The position numbers and the translations under genes are program-made. Shown here in pieces: positions 18,424-27,578 of a stretch of 64,000 nucleotides of DNA. This stretch comes from Collimonas arenae (GTDB lineage Bacteria; Pseudomonadota; Gammaproteobacteria; Burkholderiales; Burkholderiaceae_D), in contig NZ_CP013233.1 in NCBI RefSeq assembly GCF_001584165.1, forward strand, positions 2,736,620-2,800,619. The letters run 5' to 3'. Each line of letters starts with the position of its first letter. Within the stretch, counting starts at the first letter, position 1. A model generated the notes under the pieces. The model did not search any database and had not been told where the DNA came from. It worked only from the letters and a program-made list of their open reading frames with translations.

Positions 18424-19460
18424 CTATTCTTCCTGTTCAAGATATAGCACCTGTTGCCGGTAGCTGTTCGGAGCAAGCCCCGTCCAGCGTCGGAATGAAC
18501 GCGTAAAGGTACTCTGTTCCGAATAGCCCAGCAGTTGCGCGATGTCAGCCAGCTGCAAACGCGGATCGGCAAGGTAGTGTTCAGCCAGCCGCTGCCGGAT
18601 GTCTTCCCGCAGCATCCGGAAGTTCGTGCCGCCGGCCTCCAGGCGGCGATGCAGCGTGCGCGGCGAAACGTGCAGCTCGTTCGCCACCCGTTCGAGTTCC
18701 GGCTCACCTGAACGGATCAGCCGCGCAACGCAGCGCCGCACCGCCTGTTCGAAGTCGTCGGTTGGCGGCAACTCCGCCAGCAAGGCATCGGCCTGCTGCT
18801 CAAGCACCCGCATCAGAATGGCATCCGGCTGGCGCAGCGGCAACGCCAGCAAAGCCAACGGAATCCGTACAGTGGTCGCTTCCCGGTCAAACAGGACAGG
18901 ACAACCAAACCAGTCGCGATAAGGGCCGGCGTCTGCCGGCGCCGGATTGACAAAGCAGACTTCGGCGGCGATGTTGCGGCATCCGGTGGCGTTGCGCGCA
19001 AACTGCAGCAGCGCCGCGATCGCGCACTCATCGACCAGCGCGCCCGGACGGCCATTGTCGACACCCCATTCGAGCAGCAGATCGCTGCCTTGGATGCTGC
19101 TACGCATCGGATTGACGTCGTACAGCAGGCGCTGATACTGCTGCATGCGCGTCAGCGCGGCACCCAGTTGCGGACAGGCCAGCAGTACGTAACCCATTAC
19201 GCCGAAGTGCGCTGGGGTGGCGGTTTGCCCCAGATGCAGCCCAGCAGCGGATCGCCCAGATGATCGGCGGCGCGCCGCAGCAAGGTCCGCCAGCGCTCCA
19301 CCGGATAGCGCACCAGACCCCGATCCGCCGCTTCCGGCGCCGTCTCGCCCAGCAGGGCGTCGGCGTCCACACCCTGCCGTGCAAGGTATTCATAGAGCAA
19401 ACGCACATAGGTGCTGGGGACCACGCCCCGTAGTTGCCGTTCCGGCCTGGTTTCGCGCAT
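18424..19460 (-). CDS. AraC-family regulator with arabinose-binding-like domain, one apparent frameshift
   Basis: The C-terminal AraC HTH pair is clear (LERVANELHVSPRTLHRRLEAGGTNF, LADIAQLLGYSEQSTFTRSFRRWTGLAPNSYR). The N-terminal half is the domain found in OruR/ArgR-type regulators (STYVRLLYEYLARQGVDADALLG, then VMGYVLLACPQLGAALTRM). The frames meet at about 19240: adding one G to the GGG run restores LLGLHLGQTATPAHFGVMGY and a 345-residue protein. Start placed at ATG 19460; a TTG at 19496 is possible. It is divergent from the fatty acid hydroxylase gene and convergent with the ytf operon, so its target is uncertain. Confidence 0.8.
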
Positions 19461-19558
19461 GGCGAGAATTGTCAAATAGTTGTCGACGCCAGTCAAGCGC
19501 GGAAACCTCTTCCGTCCTAGAATCCCTGGTACTGGGAATGACGATGGAGTATTGCAAC

Positions 19559-20455
19559 ATGATGGATTTGATTGCCTGGATGGAAACTACCTTCGGTGCG
19601 CATATCGAATGGAAGCAAGTCGTCCTGATCGGCATGACGCCGCTGTTCCTGGTCGGCTTCGCCGTCGAATGGCAAGTCATGCGCAAGCGCGGTATGGCGC
19701 GGCAGTTTTACTGGAAAGATATCCTGACCAACCTGACCCTTGGCAGCAGCTACCAGTTGTTCGAGCTAGCGGTGCATGTGCTCTTCGTCGGCGCAGCGGT
19801 ATTCTGGTTCTGGCAGCATCGTTTTTTTACGATCCCGATCAATGCCTGGACCGTGCCGCTGATCTTCATCGCCGTTGAATTCTGTTACTACTGGTTTCAT
19901 CGCTGCAGTCATCGCGTGCGCTGGTTCTGGACCGCGCATGTGGTGCACCATAGCGGCGAGCACATGAACATGACAACCGCCATGCGGCAATCGGTGCTCT
20001 ACCCCATCACCGGCTGGTGGCTGTTCTTCATGCCGCTGGTATTACTCGGCGTGCATCCGGCCGTGGTGTTCATACTGTACGCCTGTGATCTGGTGTATCA
20101 GTTCTTCATCCACACCGAAAGCGTCGGCAAGCTGCATCCTGTGCTCGAATACATCTTCGATACGCCCAGCAATCATCGCGCGCATCACGGCCGCAACGAT
20201 TGCTACATAGACAAAAATTATGGCGGCGTGCTGATCATTTTCGATCGCCTGTTCGGCACCTATGTCGAGGAGCAGGAAGCGGTGGATTATGGCATCAAGC
20301 GCCAGGTGCACAGCCACAATCCGCTCACGCTAAATTTCCACGAATTCATCGACATGTGGAAAGATGTGGCCCGGCCCGGCAGCCTGATGCAGCGGCTGAA
20401 ACATATCTGGGCACCGCCGGAATACGAAAGGCCGTCTGCGGCAGGCAGCGAATAG
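19559..20455 (+). CDS. Sterol desaturase/fatty acid hydroxylase family protein
   Basis: The 298-residue integral membrane di-iron protein has the clustered histidine motifs HRCSHRVRWFW, HVVHHSGEHMN and SNHRAHHGRN, separated by hydrophobic segments. Members insert oxygen into lipids or sterols in the membrane. I chose ATG 19559, with GGAG nine bases upstream; ATGs at 19538 and 19544 are alternatives. The gene faces away from the AraC-type regulator, which may control it. Substrate unknown. Confidence 0.8.
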   Translation: MMDLIAWMETTFGAHIEWKQVVLIGMTPLFLVGFAVEWQVMRKRGMARQFYWKDILTNLTLGSSYQLFELAVHVLFVGAAVFWFWQHRFFTIPINAWTVPLIFIAVEFCYYWFHRCSHRVRWFWTAHVVHHSGEHMNMTTAMRQSVLYPITGWWLFFMPLVLLGVHPAVVFILYACDLVYQFFIHTESVGKLHPVLEYIFDTPSNHRAHHGRNDCYIDKNYGGVLIIFDRLFGTYVEEQEAVDYGIKRQVHSHNPLTLNFHEFIDMWKDVARPGSLMQRLKHIWAPPEYERPSAAGSE

Positions 20456-20485
20456 GCGCATGCACTTGCGGCGCCGGCAGTAGCG

Positions 20486-22144
20486 TCAGTTCTCTTTTCC
20501 GTCAGCGCCTAGTGCCGCATCAACGATGGCTTGCGCCTCCGTCACAATGTGCGACAGATGTTCCTCGCCGCGCATGCTTTCAGCATAAATCTTGTAGATG
20601 TCCTCGGTGCCGGACGGCCGCGCTGCAAACCAGCCACCGTCGGCAACCACCTTCAGGCCGCCAATCGGGGCATTGTTGCCAGGTGCGTTGGCGAGTATAT
20701 GTTGAATTTTTTCGCCAGCAAGTTCACTGCATTGAACTTGCTGCGGCGATAGCGCCGACAGCATTTTCTTCTGCGCCGCCGTCGCGCGGGCCTCAACTCT
20801 GGTGCTGACCGGTTCTCCTAGTTCGCTGGTCAACAGACGATAGAGCTGTCCGGGATCGTGTCCGGTGCGCGCCGTCATTTCAGCCGCGAGCAAGCCCGGT
20901 ATCAGGCCATCCTTATCGGTAGTCCAGACCGTGCCATCCAATCGCAGAAAAGATGCACCGGCACTCTCCTCACCGCAAAAACCGAGCGATCCTTCGCATA
21001 ATCCATCGGCGAACCACTTGAAGCCGGCAGGCGTTTCATAGAGTCTGCGTTTCAGCCGTGTACAGACCAGATCGATGATCTGACTGCTGACGACAGTTTT
21101 ACCAACGCCGGCATCCATCGACCATTGCGGGCGATGCTGGAACAAATAATCAATCGCAACCGCGAGATAATGATTGGCCGGCAACAAGCCGACGCTGTTG
21201 GCCACAATGCCGTGGCGGTCGTGATCGGTGTCACAGGCAAAGGCGATGTCGTAGCGACCGTTCATGTCGATCAGGCGTTGCATCGCATATGACGATGACG
21301 GGTCCATGCGGATACGCCCATCCCAATCTACCGTCATGAAGCGGAAAGTGGGATCGACCTCGCTGCTGACCACCGCCAAATTCAGCTTGTATTGGTCGCC
21401 TATCCGCGCCCAGTAGTGCACACCGGCACCGCCGAGCGGATCAACACCAAGGTGAATGTTCGCTCCGCGTATCACCTCCATATCGATGACCTGATCGAGT
21501 TGATTCACGTAGCTGCCGAGAAAATCGTAGCGATGCGTCGTCGCCAGCTTCAGCGCTTTCTCGACCGACATTCTTTTGACGCCATAGAGACCTGCCGCCA
21601 GATATTCATTAGCCTTTGCCTCGATCCAGGCAGTAACTACGGTATCGGCGGCGCCGCCATTCGGCGGGTTGTACTTGAAGCCACCACTTTCCGGCGGATT
21701 GTGCGAAGGCGTAATGACGATGCCGTCGGCCAGGCCGCTGCTACGACCACGGTTATGCGTGAGTATGGCAAGCGACACCGCCGGTGTAGGCGTATATTCA
21801 TCGTCCAGCGACAGCATCACTTCAACGCCGTTGGCCGCCAAGACTTCGAGCGCGCTGGCGCAAGCCGGTACCGACAACGCATGTGTATCGACACCGAGGA
21901 ACAGCGGGCCGTTGATGCCCCGCTCTGCACGATAGGCGCAAATGGCCTGGCTGATCGCCAGCACGTGCCATTCATTGAAGCTGGCCTCGAATGACGTACC
22001 GCGATGGCCCGAGGTGCCGAACGCCACCCGTTGCGCGGCCAGCGTCGGATCCGGCACTTCGGTGTAATAGGCCGACACCAGTCTGGGTACATTCACCAGG
22101 ATGGAGGATGGCGCCGGCTTGCCTGCTAGTGGGCTGATAGCCAT
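20486..22144 (-). CDS. pgm: Phosphoglucomutase (alpha-D-glucose phosphate-specific)
   Basis: Pgm interconverts glucose-1- and glucose-6-phosphate. The 552-residue protein has VAFGTSGHRG, the phosphoserine loop GIVITPSHNPPESGG, the metal loop ACDTDHDRHG, the sugar loop CGEESAGASF and the phosphate-binding RPSGTEDIYKIY. AGGAAGG precedes ATG 22144. It lies 25 bases downstream of gnd, so the two are probably cotranscribed. Glucose-1-phosphate feeds UDP-glucose, a substrate of OtsA. Confidence 0.93.
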   Translation of the reverse strand: MAISPLAGKPAPSSILVNVPRLVSAYYTEVPDPTLAAQRVAFGTSGHRGTSFEASFNEWHVLAISQAICAYRAERGINGPLFLGVDTHALSVPACASALEVLAANGVEVMLSLDDEYTPTPAVSLAILTHNRGRSSGLADGIVITPSHNPPESGGFKYNPPNGGAADTVVTAWIEAKANEYLAAGLYGVKRMSVEKALKLATTHRYDFLGSYVNQLDQVIDMEVIRGANIHLGVDPLGGAGVHYWARIGDQYKLNLAVVSSEVDPTFRFMTVDWDGRIRMDPSSSYAMQRLIDMNGRYDIAFACDTDHDRHGIVANSVGLLPANHYLAVAIDYLFQHRPQWSMDAGVGKTVVSSQIIDLVCTRLKRRLYETPAGFKWFADGLCEGSLGFCGEESAGASFLRLDGTVWTTDKDGLIPGLLAAEMTARTGHDPGQLYRLLTSELGEPVSTRVEARATAAQKKMLSALSPQQVQCSELAGEKIQHILANAPGNNAPIGGLKVVADGGWFAARPSGTEDIYKIYAESMRGEEHLSHIVTEAQAIVDAALGADGKEN

Positions 22145-22169
22145 GAATACCTTCCTGAAACCTGCTTCA

Positions 22170-23198
22170 TCAATCTTCCTTCGGCTTGACAGGCTTTTCC
22201 AGATGTCCGCCGAAACCATGGCGCATCGCCGACAACACCTTATCGGCAAAACCGGCTTCACCGCGCGAACTGAAGCGCGCATACAATGCGGCGCTCAGGA
22301 TCGGCGTCGGCACCGATTCATCGATGGCGGCGTTGATCGTCCAGCGCCCTTCTCCGGAATCCGAAACACGGCCGGCGTAATTTTCCAGCTTTGGATCCTG
22401 CAGCAGCGCTCCGGCCGTCAAGTCCAGCAGCCAGGAACTGATCACGCTGCCGCGTCGCCAAAGCTCGGTAATCTCCGGCAGATCCAGTTCATATTGATAG
22501 TGCTCAGGATGGCGCAACGGCGTCGTTTCGGCGTCGACTTCACCGCTCTGCTTGCCGACATTGGCGTGCCGCAGGATATTCAAACCTTCCGCATACGCAC
22601 CCATGATGCCGTACTCGATGCCGTTGTGAACCATCTTGACGAAGTGGCCGGCGCCATGCGGACCGCAATGCAGGTAACCTTGTTCAGCCGTGCTGCCAGG
22701 TTTATCCCGCCCCGCCATCGGCGGCGCCGCATCGACGCCTGGCGAGAGTGTGGAAAAAATCGGCGCAAGACGCTGTACCGTTTCCTTTTCGCCACCAATC
22801 ATGAGGCAATAACCGCGCTCAAATCCAGCGACGCCACCACTGGTGCCGACATCGACATAATGGATCTGGCGCGCCTGCAACTCGGCGGCGCGCCGGATAT
22901 CGTCGTGATAATACGAATTGCCGCCGTCGATGACGATGTCGCCGGCATCGAGCAGCGGCGCCAGCAGCGCCAGATTCTCATCAACTACCGCAGCCGGCAA
23001 CATCAGCCACAATACACGCGGCTTGGGTAATTTGGCGACCAGGTCGGCCAGCGAGGCGGCGCCAATCACGCCCGATTGCTGCATGGCCTTGACAGCATCC
23101 TGGTGCAGGTCATACACCACGCACTGATGGTCTCCCTTGAGTAAGCGCTTCACCATATTGGCGCCCATGCGCCCTAATCCGATCATGCCGAGTTGCAT
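22170..23198 (-). CDS. gnd: 6-phosphogluconate dehydrogenase, decarboxylating (short NAD-type)
   Basis: Oxidative decarboxylation of 6-phosphogluconate to ribulose-5-phosphate. The Rossmann fingerprint GMIGLGRMGANMV opens the protein, followed by VIDGGNSYYHDD, GTSGGVAGFERGYCLMIGG and GPHGAGHFVKMVHNGIEYG. At 342 residues it is the short form (YqeC/GndA type, often NAD-dependent), not the roughly 470-residue NADP enzyme. GAGGAG precedes ATG 23198. First gene of a gnd-pgm pair. Confidence 0.92.
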   Translation of the reverse strand: MQLGMIGLGRMGANMVKRLLKGDHQCVVYDLHQDAVKAMQQSGVIGAASLADLVAKLPKPRVLWLMLPAAVVDENLALLAPLLDAGDIVIDGGNSYYHDDIRRAAELQARQIHYVDVGTSGGVAGFERGYCLMIGGEKETVQRLAPIFSTLSPGVDAAPPMAGRDKPGSTAEQGYLHCGPHGAGHFVKMVHNGIEYGIMGAYAEGLNILRHANVGKQSGEVDAETTPLRHPEHYQYELDLPEITELWRRGSVISSWLLDLTAGALLQDPKLENYAGRVSDSGEGRWTINAAIDESVPTPILSAALYARFSSRGEAGFADKVLSAMRHGFGGHLEKPVKPKED

Positions 23199-23254
23199 CT
23201 TCAATCTCCTCTTTGACAGGTCTCGCGACAATACCCGCCATATTACATCTGATG

Positions 23255-23488
23255 CTAGCGCTGTTTTTCGATCAGTGCGATTGCCACTGAGCGCGCCTCT
23301 TCTTCGGCCGCCGCTTCGGTCGGAAACACTTCGTCAACGGCAACGCGTTGCAATGGAAAAATATCGTTACGGTGCATCGGATTGGTCGATGGCCCGTAAA
23401 TCACCAGATTAGCAATCCAGTCCTCGCTATCCGGCACTTGCGATGCAGAACACTCGATCTCGTAATCGCCAATTGTTTCGGTATGCAT
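23255..23488 (-). CDS. Conserved small hypothetical protein
   Basis: The protein has 77 residues, starting MHTETIGDYEIE at ATG 23488 after GGAGGA. It is acidic, with a mixed alpha/beta pattern (WIANLVIYGPS, then an Ala/Glu-rich helix VFPTEAAAEEEARSVAIALIE). It has no signal or membrane segment. I do not recognise a characterised family. The downstream gnd may be read from the same transcript. Confidence 0.6.
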   Translation of the reverse strand: MHTETIGDYEIECSASQVPDSEDWIANLVIYGPSTNPMHRNDIFPLQRVAVDEVFPTEAAAEEEARSVAIALIEKQR

Positions 23489-23586
23489 GACTTCCTCCAA
23501 TTGATACAAAACACTTGGCTGGGCCAAGCGCACGCATCCCTCCGCCAACCCTCGGATGGATGCGTTTCTCAGTAATTGCGGATGTT

Positions 23587-24000
23587 TCAATTACCCAGCA
23601 GCACCTGCAGGATGATGCCGGTCGTAATCGCCACCAGGACATAGTCACCACCGGTTTGCACCCAATGGTAGCCGCGCGGCGGTGCGCTCAGGTGATGGCC
23701 GCGCCAATCGTCAACCACGTATTGCCGGTTGTGATATTCAGGCGGTAGACGTTGTCCTCGATAGAAAGTATGTTCGGGGCCCGCGCCGCGTTGATCCCGG
23801 TACTGCTCATCACGCATGCCGCGATCCGACCGGTGGCCGCGGTCGGGGCGTTGCTGCTGGTCGCCGCGTTGATCGTTGCGTTGATCACCGCGCTGATCGT
23901 TGCGTTGATCGTTGCGCTCGCCGTAGTTCTGGCCGTATGCCAATCCTGACGTAGCCAAGCTCACCGCTATGATGGCGGTGGCAATTGTTTTCATTTTCAT
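23587..24000 (-). CDS. RcnB-like periplasmic protein with QRN/G-D repeats
   Basis: The protein has 137 residues with a signal peptide (MKMKTIATAIIAVSLATSGLAYG). A repeat of the four-residue unit DQR(N/G) follows, then a basic Gln/Arg/His stretch. The C-terminal RcnB-type domain has GQRLPPEYHNRQYVVDDWRGHHLSAPPRGYHWVQTGGDYVLVAITTGII. RcnB of E. coli influences nickel/cobalt homeostasis; most relatives are uncharacterised. AGGAG lies six bases before ATG 24000. Confidence 0.75.
   Translation of the reverse strand: MKMKTIATAIIAVSLATSGLAYGQNYGERNDQRNDQRGDQRNDQRGDQQQRPDRGHRSDRGMRDEQYRDQRGAGPEHTFYRGQRLPPEYHNRQYVVDDWRGHHLSAPPRGYHWVQTGGDYVLVAITTGIILQVLLGN
23862..23921. repeat. Five tandem 12-base units inside the RcnB-like gene
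   Basis: Units such as CGTTGCGTTGAT and CACCGCGCTGAT repeat with a strict 12-base period and encode DQRN/DQRG tetrapeptides. The period is a multiple of three, so unit gain or loss would keep the frame. Confidence 0.6.
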
Positions 24001-24167
24001 GCTGGACTCCTATGAAGGAAAGGGACGTTCCGCCCTTGAACTGCAGGTTAGCAGCGGGCCGATATCGTTGTCGCCATACCCACGATACACCAAAAATGAA
24101 ACCAATCCGTGCGCCAGCGCACACAGCGCCCGTCACCGTCGTACAGCAAGGTCCTAATGGCAAAAAA

Positions 24168-25220
24168 TCAAATTCCGCCAAGGTCGCGCAGCGCCGCCTT
24201 GCCTTGTGACGTCAGGAAAGGGCCGAGTTTTGCGTAGGGAATCACGAAATCCTGTTCGCATCCGGTACCAAAGGCTTCTTCCCAGAATTCAATGCCATTC
24301 GCGGTGAGCGACACGCGATATTGCCCTTCTCCTTTGTATCCATCTCGGCACTCCTTGTCGATCGCGACTCCCTTGAAAAGATATTTCTGCAAACGCTCGG
24401 GGAGTGCGCGATACAGTCCGCCATCAGCAGATTTCGGGGCAAACCAATCCCATAGCTGAATCTCATCGCCGGTGCGCAGATCCCACGTCCGGTAATCGAG
24501 CATGATCCCGTTTCGACCATACCCAGCTGCCCATCGATAGAAATTGACGGTAATCCAGCGCGAAGACCAGAACACCGGCTCTGCCGAAGTTTCGTCTTCC
24601 GTAGCCGTGCCCATGCTGCTGAGATAGCGGCGCCGCGTGGCGAAGTAATCTGCAAGATCTTCAGCCTTGCGAGGCAGGATTGCGCGCAGTTTCTGATTGA
24701 CCTTGACCAAGCCGTCACCGGATCCTTGCAACTCAATGGTCACGACATCGGCAACACGCAGATTTCGATATTTCTTGCCTTCGAAGTCCTGTGTCTTGCC
24801 AATCTGGAGCGCCGGAAAACTTTCCAGTGCGCGATTATAAGCATCGCTGCCGCAAGCATTCTCAGTACCGCCCCCACTTACTGAAGTCAGCGCCAACGCC
24901 AGCGGCGCACCTCCCTTAGGCGCGCGCCACGTGCCGTCCAGATGGCCATTCTCGGGAGTCCCGAGACTCCACGATCCGGTACCGCCACTCTCCATCCAAC
25001 TTGATTGTCCAGTTTTTTGCATCAACTGGATCGGCGTCTTGTGACGCACATAGTAGTAACTGCCGCTGCTACTATCGGCGCCGGCTTGGTTGAAGCAAGC
25101 GACAATATCGGCATTGCCAAGCTTGCCTTGCCATACCCCGGCCAGCTGCGTTGCATCTGTACCGGCCACCGCGTAGCCGACGGACAGCACACTCAACAAG
25201 GGGAAAAGTAATAGGCGCAT
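24168..25220 (-). CDS. Secreted hypothetical protein
   Basis: The protein has 350 residues, with AGGAG before ATG 25220 and a signal peptide ending AVAG. The N-terminal third (LAGVWQGKLGNADIVACFN, GSYYYVRHKTPIQL, HLDGTWRAPKGGAPLALALT) looks like a lipocalin-type beta barrel that scores extractable effects. The C-terminal part (WITVNFYRWAAGYGRNGIMLDYRTWDLRTGDEIQLWDWF, then IPYAKLGPFL) resembles DUF3298/RsiV-type domains. I do not recognise a characterised function. Confidence 0.65.
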   Translation of the reverse strand: MRLLLFPLLSVLSVGYAVAGTDATQLAGVWQGKLGNADIVACFNQAGADSSSGSYYYVRHKTPIQLMQKTGQSSWMESGGTGSWSLGTPENGHLDGTWRAPKGGAPLALALTSVSGGGTENACGSDAYNRALESFPALQIGKTQDFEGKKYRNLRVADVVTIELQGSGDGLVKVNQKLRAILPRKAEDLADYFATRRRYLSSMGTATEDETSAEPVFWSSRWITVNFYRWAAGYGRNGIMLDYRTWDLRTGDEIQLWDWFAPKSADGGLYRALPERLQKYLFKGVAIDKECRDGYKGEGQYRVSLTANGIEFWEEAFGTGCEQDFVIPYAKLGPFLTSQGKAALRDLGGI

Positions 25221-25299
25221 TGGAGCTCCTTTTCTATGTCTGGCGGCGATGTGGCAATTTAGCATGAATGCATGGGACCGACGCACACCGTCCCGTCGA

Positions 25300-25473
25300 T
25301 TAGCCCGGATCGGCTCGTCCCGGCTTGGAAAATAACTGGGCGTTGGCGCGTCGACGCTTCTCGCCGCAATCCTCGGTCGCAGATGCGTTACTGCGACAGG
25401 CAAACATGACTTTGGCAAAAATACTAATCGCGATACCGACAACGCCAACCACAATTAACAAAAATTCAAACAT
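25300..25473 (-). CDS. Small single-pass membrane protein
   Basis: The protein has 57 residues from ATG 25473 after GGGGA. Residues 2-22 (FEFLLIVVGVVGIAISIFAKV) form one membrane helix, followed by a basic, Cys-containing tail (two cysteines). No homologue recognised; coding status rests on the ribosome-binding site and the clean helix. Confidence 0.45.
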   Translation of the reverse strand: MFEFLLIVVGVVGIAISIFAKVMFACRSNASATEDCGEKRRRANAQLFSKPGRADPG

Positions 25474-25675
25474 GCTTTCCCCATTGACCTGGCACAGCCC
25501 AAGGTCCAACTATTTGATTGACCGTTTAATCTGCTCAAGGTAAAACTGTCTCTGGCAAGAGTCGCCGGGACCTCTCGGCATCGGCACTTGCCTCCCATGT
25601 CTTTACTGTAGCCTCACGGCATTGACGAACGCCAATACCGAATGCAGCAGGCATCCATCTCAAAACGGCATAGAA

Positions 25676-26581
25676 ATGATTTCACTCAGGCAGATCAGGT
25701 ATTTTGTCGAAATTGTCGACGCCGGCAGCTACACGCGCGCCGCCGAACGTTTGTACATTGCCCAATCGGCGCTGAGCCGGCAGATGAAGGAACTGGAGGG
25801 CGACATGCAGGCATGCCTGTTGCAACGGGATTCGCGCCATATCGAACTGACCCAGGCGGGCCAGTTGTTTTACGAAAGATGCAAGAGAATTCTGGAAGAC
25901 CTTGACGACGCCATCGTGCAGGCGCATCAAGTCGGCAAAGGCGAACAAGGCCGGATTCGCATATTGCACTCAAGTTCTGTCACCTTGTCCGAAATGTTCG
26001 GCAACGTGTTCAACGCGCTGCTAACGCAGTTTCCTGGCGTCTCGCTGGACATTTCCAGGGCGCCATCCGAGCATCAGGCTGTCGATATCGATGAAGGCCG
26101 TGCGGATTTCGGCCTGGCGCGATTGCCGATCCTGCGCAAATTTCCAAATGTCCTGGCGAAGAAACTGTTTGATGAAAAACTGGTGGTGGCCGTCTCCAGC
26201 AACCATCGGCTAGCAACCAGAAACAGCGTCGACATCGGCGAGCTGCGTGACGAGCAGTTTGTCTCGGTCCCTCACAAGGATCGCGGCGGCCTCAGCTACC
26301 TTGTGGCGGAACTGTGCATGCGCCACGGCTTCTTTCCGAAAGTAGCGCGCGCCACCTCGCGCAAATCGTCACAGCTGAACCTGATCGAGGCCAACCTGGG
26401 CATTGCGATCATTCCAGAGAGCATGCGCGAAGTGTCTTCATCGCGCATGCATTTCCTGCCGTTGCAGGAACCGGATGCCCATTCCGAGGTCGCGCTGATC
26501 TATCGGCGCGATGCCCCGCCAATGACAGCAAGCTTTATTGCAGCGTTCTTGAAATTGATGCCGGATGCAGAGAAGTTTTGA
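25676..26581 (+). CDS. LysR-family transcriptional regulator
   Basis: The 301-residue protein has a winged-helix N terminus (LRQIRYFVEIVDAGSYTRAAERLYIAQSALSRQMKELE) and a type II periplasmic-binding-like effector domain. It converges with mdcH, 40 bases away, at the end of the malonate gene cluster. It looks like a general LysR protein rather than the shorter MdcR known from Klebsiella, so a role in malonate control is a guess. ATG 25676 fits the family start. Confidence 0.85.
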   Translation: MISLRQIRYFVEIVDAGSYTRAAERLYIAQSALSRQMKELEGDMQACLLQRDSRHIELTQAGQLFYERCKRILEDLDDAIVQAHQVGKGEQGRIRILHSSSVTLSEMFGNVFNALLTQFPGVSLDISRAPSEHQAVDIDEGRADFGLARLPILRKFPNVLAKKLFDEKLVVAVSSNHRLATRNSVDIGELRDEQFVSVPHKDRGGLSYLVAELCMRHGFFPKVARATSRKSSQLNLIEANLGIAIIPESMREVSSSRMHFLPLQEPDAHSEVALIYRRDAPPMTASFIAAFLKLMPDAEKF

Positions 26582-26621
26582 AAAGCGCGGCCGTTTGAAC
26601 AAAGGCCGCAGCAGGTTCACT

Positions 26622-27548
26622 TCAAAGCCGTTCCAGCCAGTTGACTACGCCTTGCAAAGTGCGAAATTCACTAACGGAACGACATGCGATATGCGGATGG
26701 CGCGCCCGCAGCATGCTCGACAGCGCCGAACCCGGCCCCAGTTCCAGCGCCACTGTAATCCGATGTTCGGCGCAGGCATCCATGCAATCGTCCCAGTGTA
26801 TGGTGTGTGCCATTTGATTGGATAGCACCGATATTGCTTGTTCTTTTCTGTTCACCACCTGCCCCGACAAACCTGACAGAACCGGCAGTATCGGATCAAC
26901 CGACAATTGCCCGCGCAGTTCTTCTGCAAACGGCGCGACTACGGCGTCCATCAAGGGTGTATGCGACGCCACCGTCACCGGCAGCACACTGATTTTGCCG
27001 CCCAAGCGGAGGATATCGTCGGCAATGAGGTGGAGATCCTGATAATGGCCGCCGGCGATACAGCTGTCGGCGTCTGTCTCGATCGCAACGTAAAGTTGCA
27101 GCGGCGCCAGCAAGGCGGCCACGGCGCGGACATCGACACCGCTCACGGCAAACAGCACCTGGCGCGGCGATTGCTGCACGCAGGCGTCCATCAGATTGGC
27201 GCGCAGCGTTGCCAACCCGATCGCCTGTTGCGGCTGCACTGCACCGGCGACGCCATAGGCGGCAAGCTCGCCAATACTGTAGCCAGCCACCAGCTCCGGC
27301 GCAGGCACGGCATCCTTGAGCGCAAACCAGGCAGCCAGCGTAGCCGCCACGATCAACGGTTGCGCCAGCAGATTAGAAAACAGCAGGGTATCGTCAGACA
27401 GTATTCGTTCCAGCGGTTGCCCGAGGACTGTCGGCGGCAGCCATTGATCCAGCAACTCCGCCGTGCGCGGATCGGCGCGCAGCAGATCGAACATTGCCGG
27501 ATGCTGGCCGCCTTGCCCCGGACACAGAATTGCCAGACGCGGCATCAT
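26622..27548 (-). CDS. mdcH: Malonyl transacylase of malonate decarboxylase
   Basis: MdcH moves malonyl from malonyl-CoA to the MdcC carrier to prime the decarboxylase. It is a FabD-like fold of 308 residues: CPGQGGQHPAM, nucleophile loop GYSIGELAAYG and the VASHTPLM and MAHTIHWDDCM blocks. Two tandem ATGs (27548, 27545) follow AGGGAA. It is the last gene of the cluster, separated from mdcB by a binding-protein gene. Confidence 0.88.
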   Translation of the reverse strand: MMPRLAILCPGQGGQHPAMFDLLRADPRTAELLDQWLPPTVLGQPLERILSDDTLLFSNLLAQPLIVAATLAAWFALKDAVPAPELVAGYSIGELAAYGVAGAVQPQQAIGLATLRANLMDACVQQSPRQVLFAVSGVDVRAVAALLAPLQLYVAIETDADSCIAGGHYQDLHLIADDILRLGGKISVLPVTVASHTPLMDAVVAPFAEELRGQLSVDPILPVLSGLSGQVVNRKEQAISVLSNQMAHTIHWDDCMDACAEHRITVALELGPGSALSSMLRARHPHIACRSVSEFRTLQGVVNWLERL

Positions 27549-27578
27549 GCTTCCCTGTTCCCTTCCTGCTCGTTCAGA

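Noticed and set aside
23862..23921. Possible CRISPR-like tandem repeats
   Set aside because: Units are only 12 bases with no spacers, and they encode a peptide repeat in frame.
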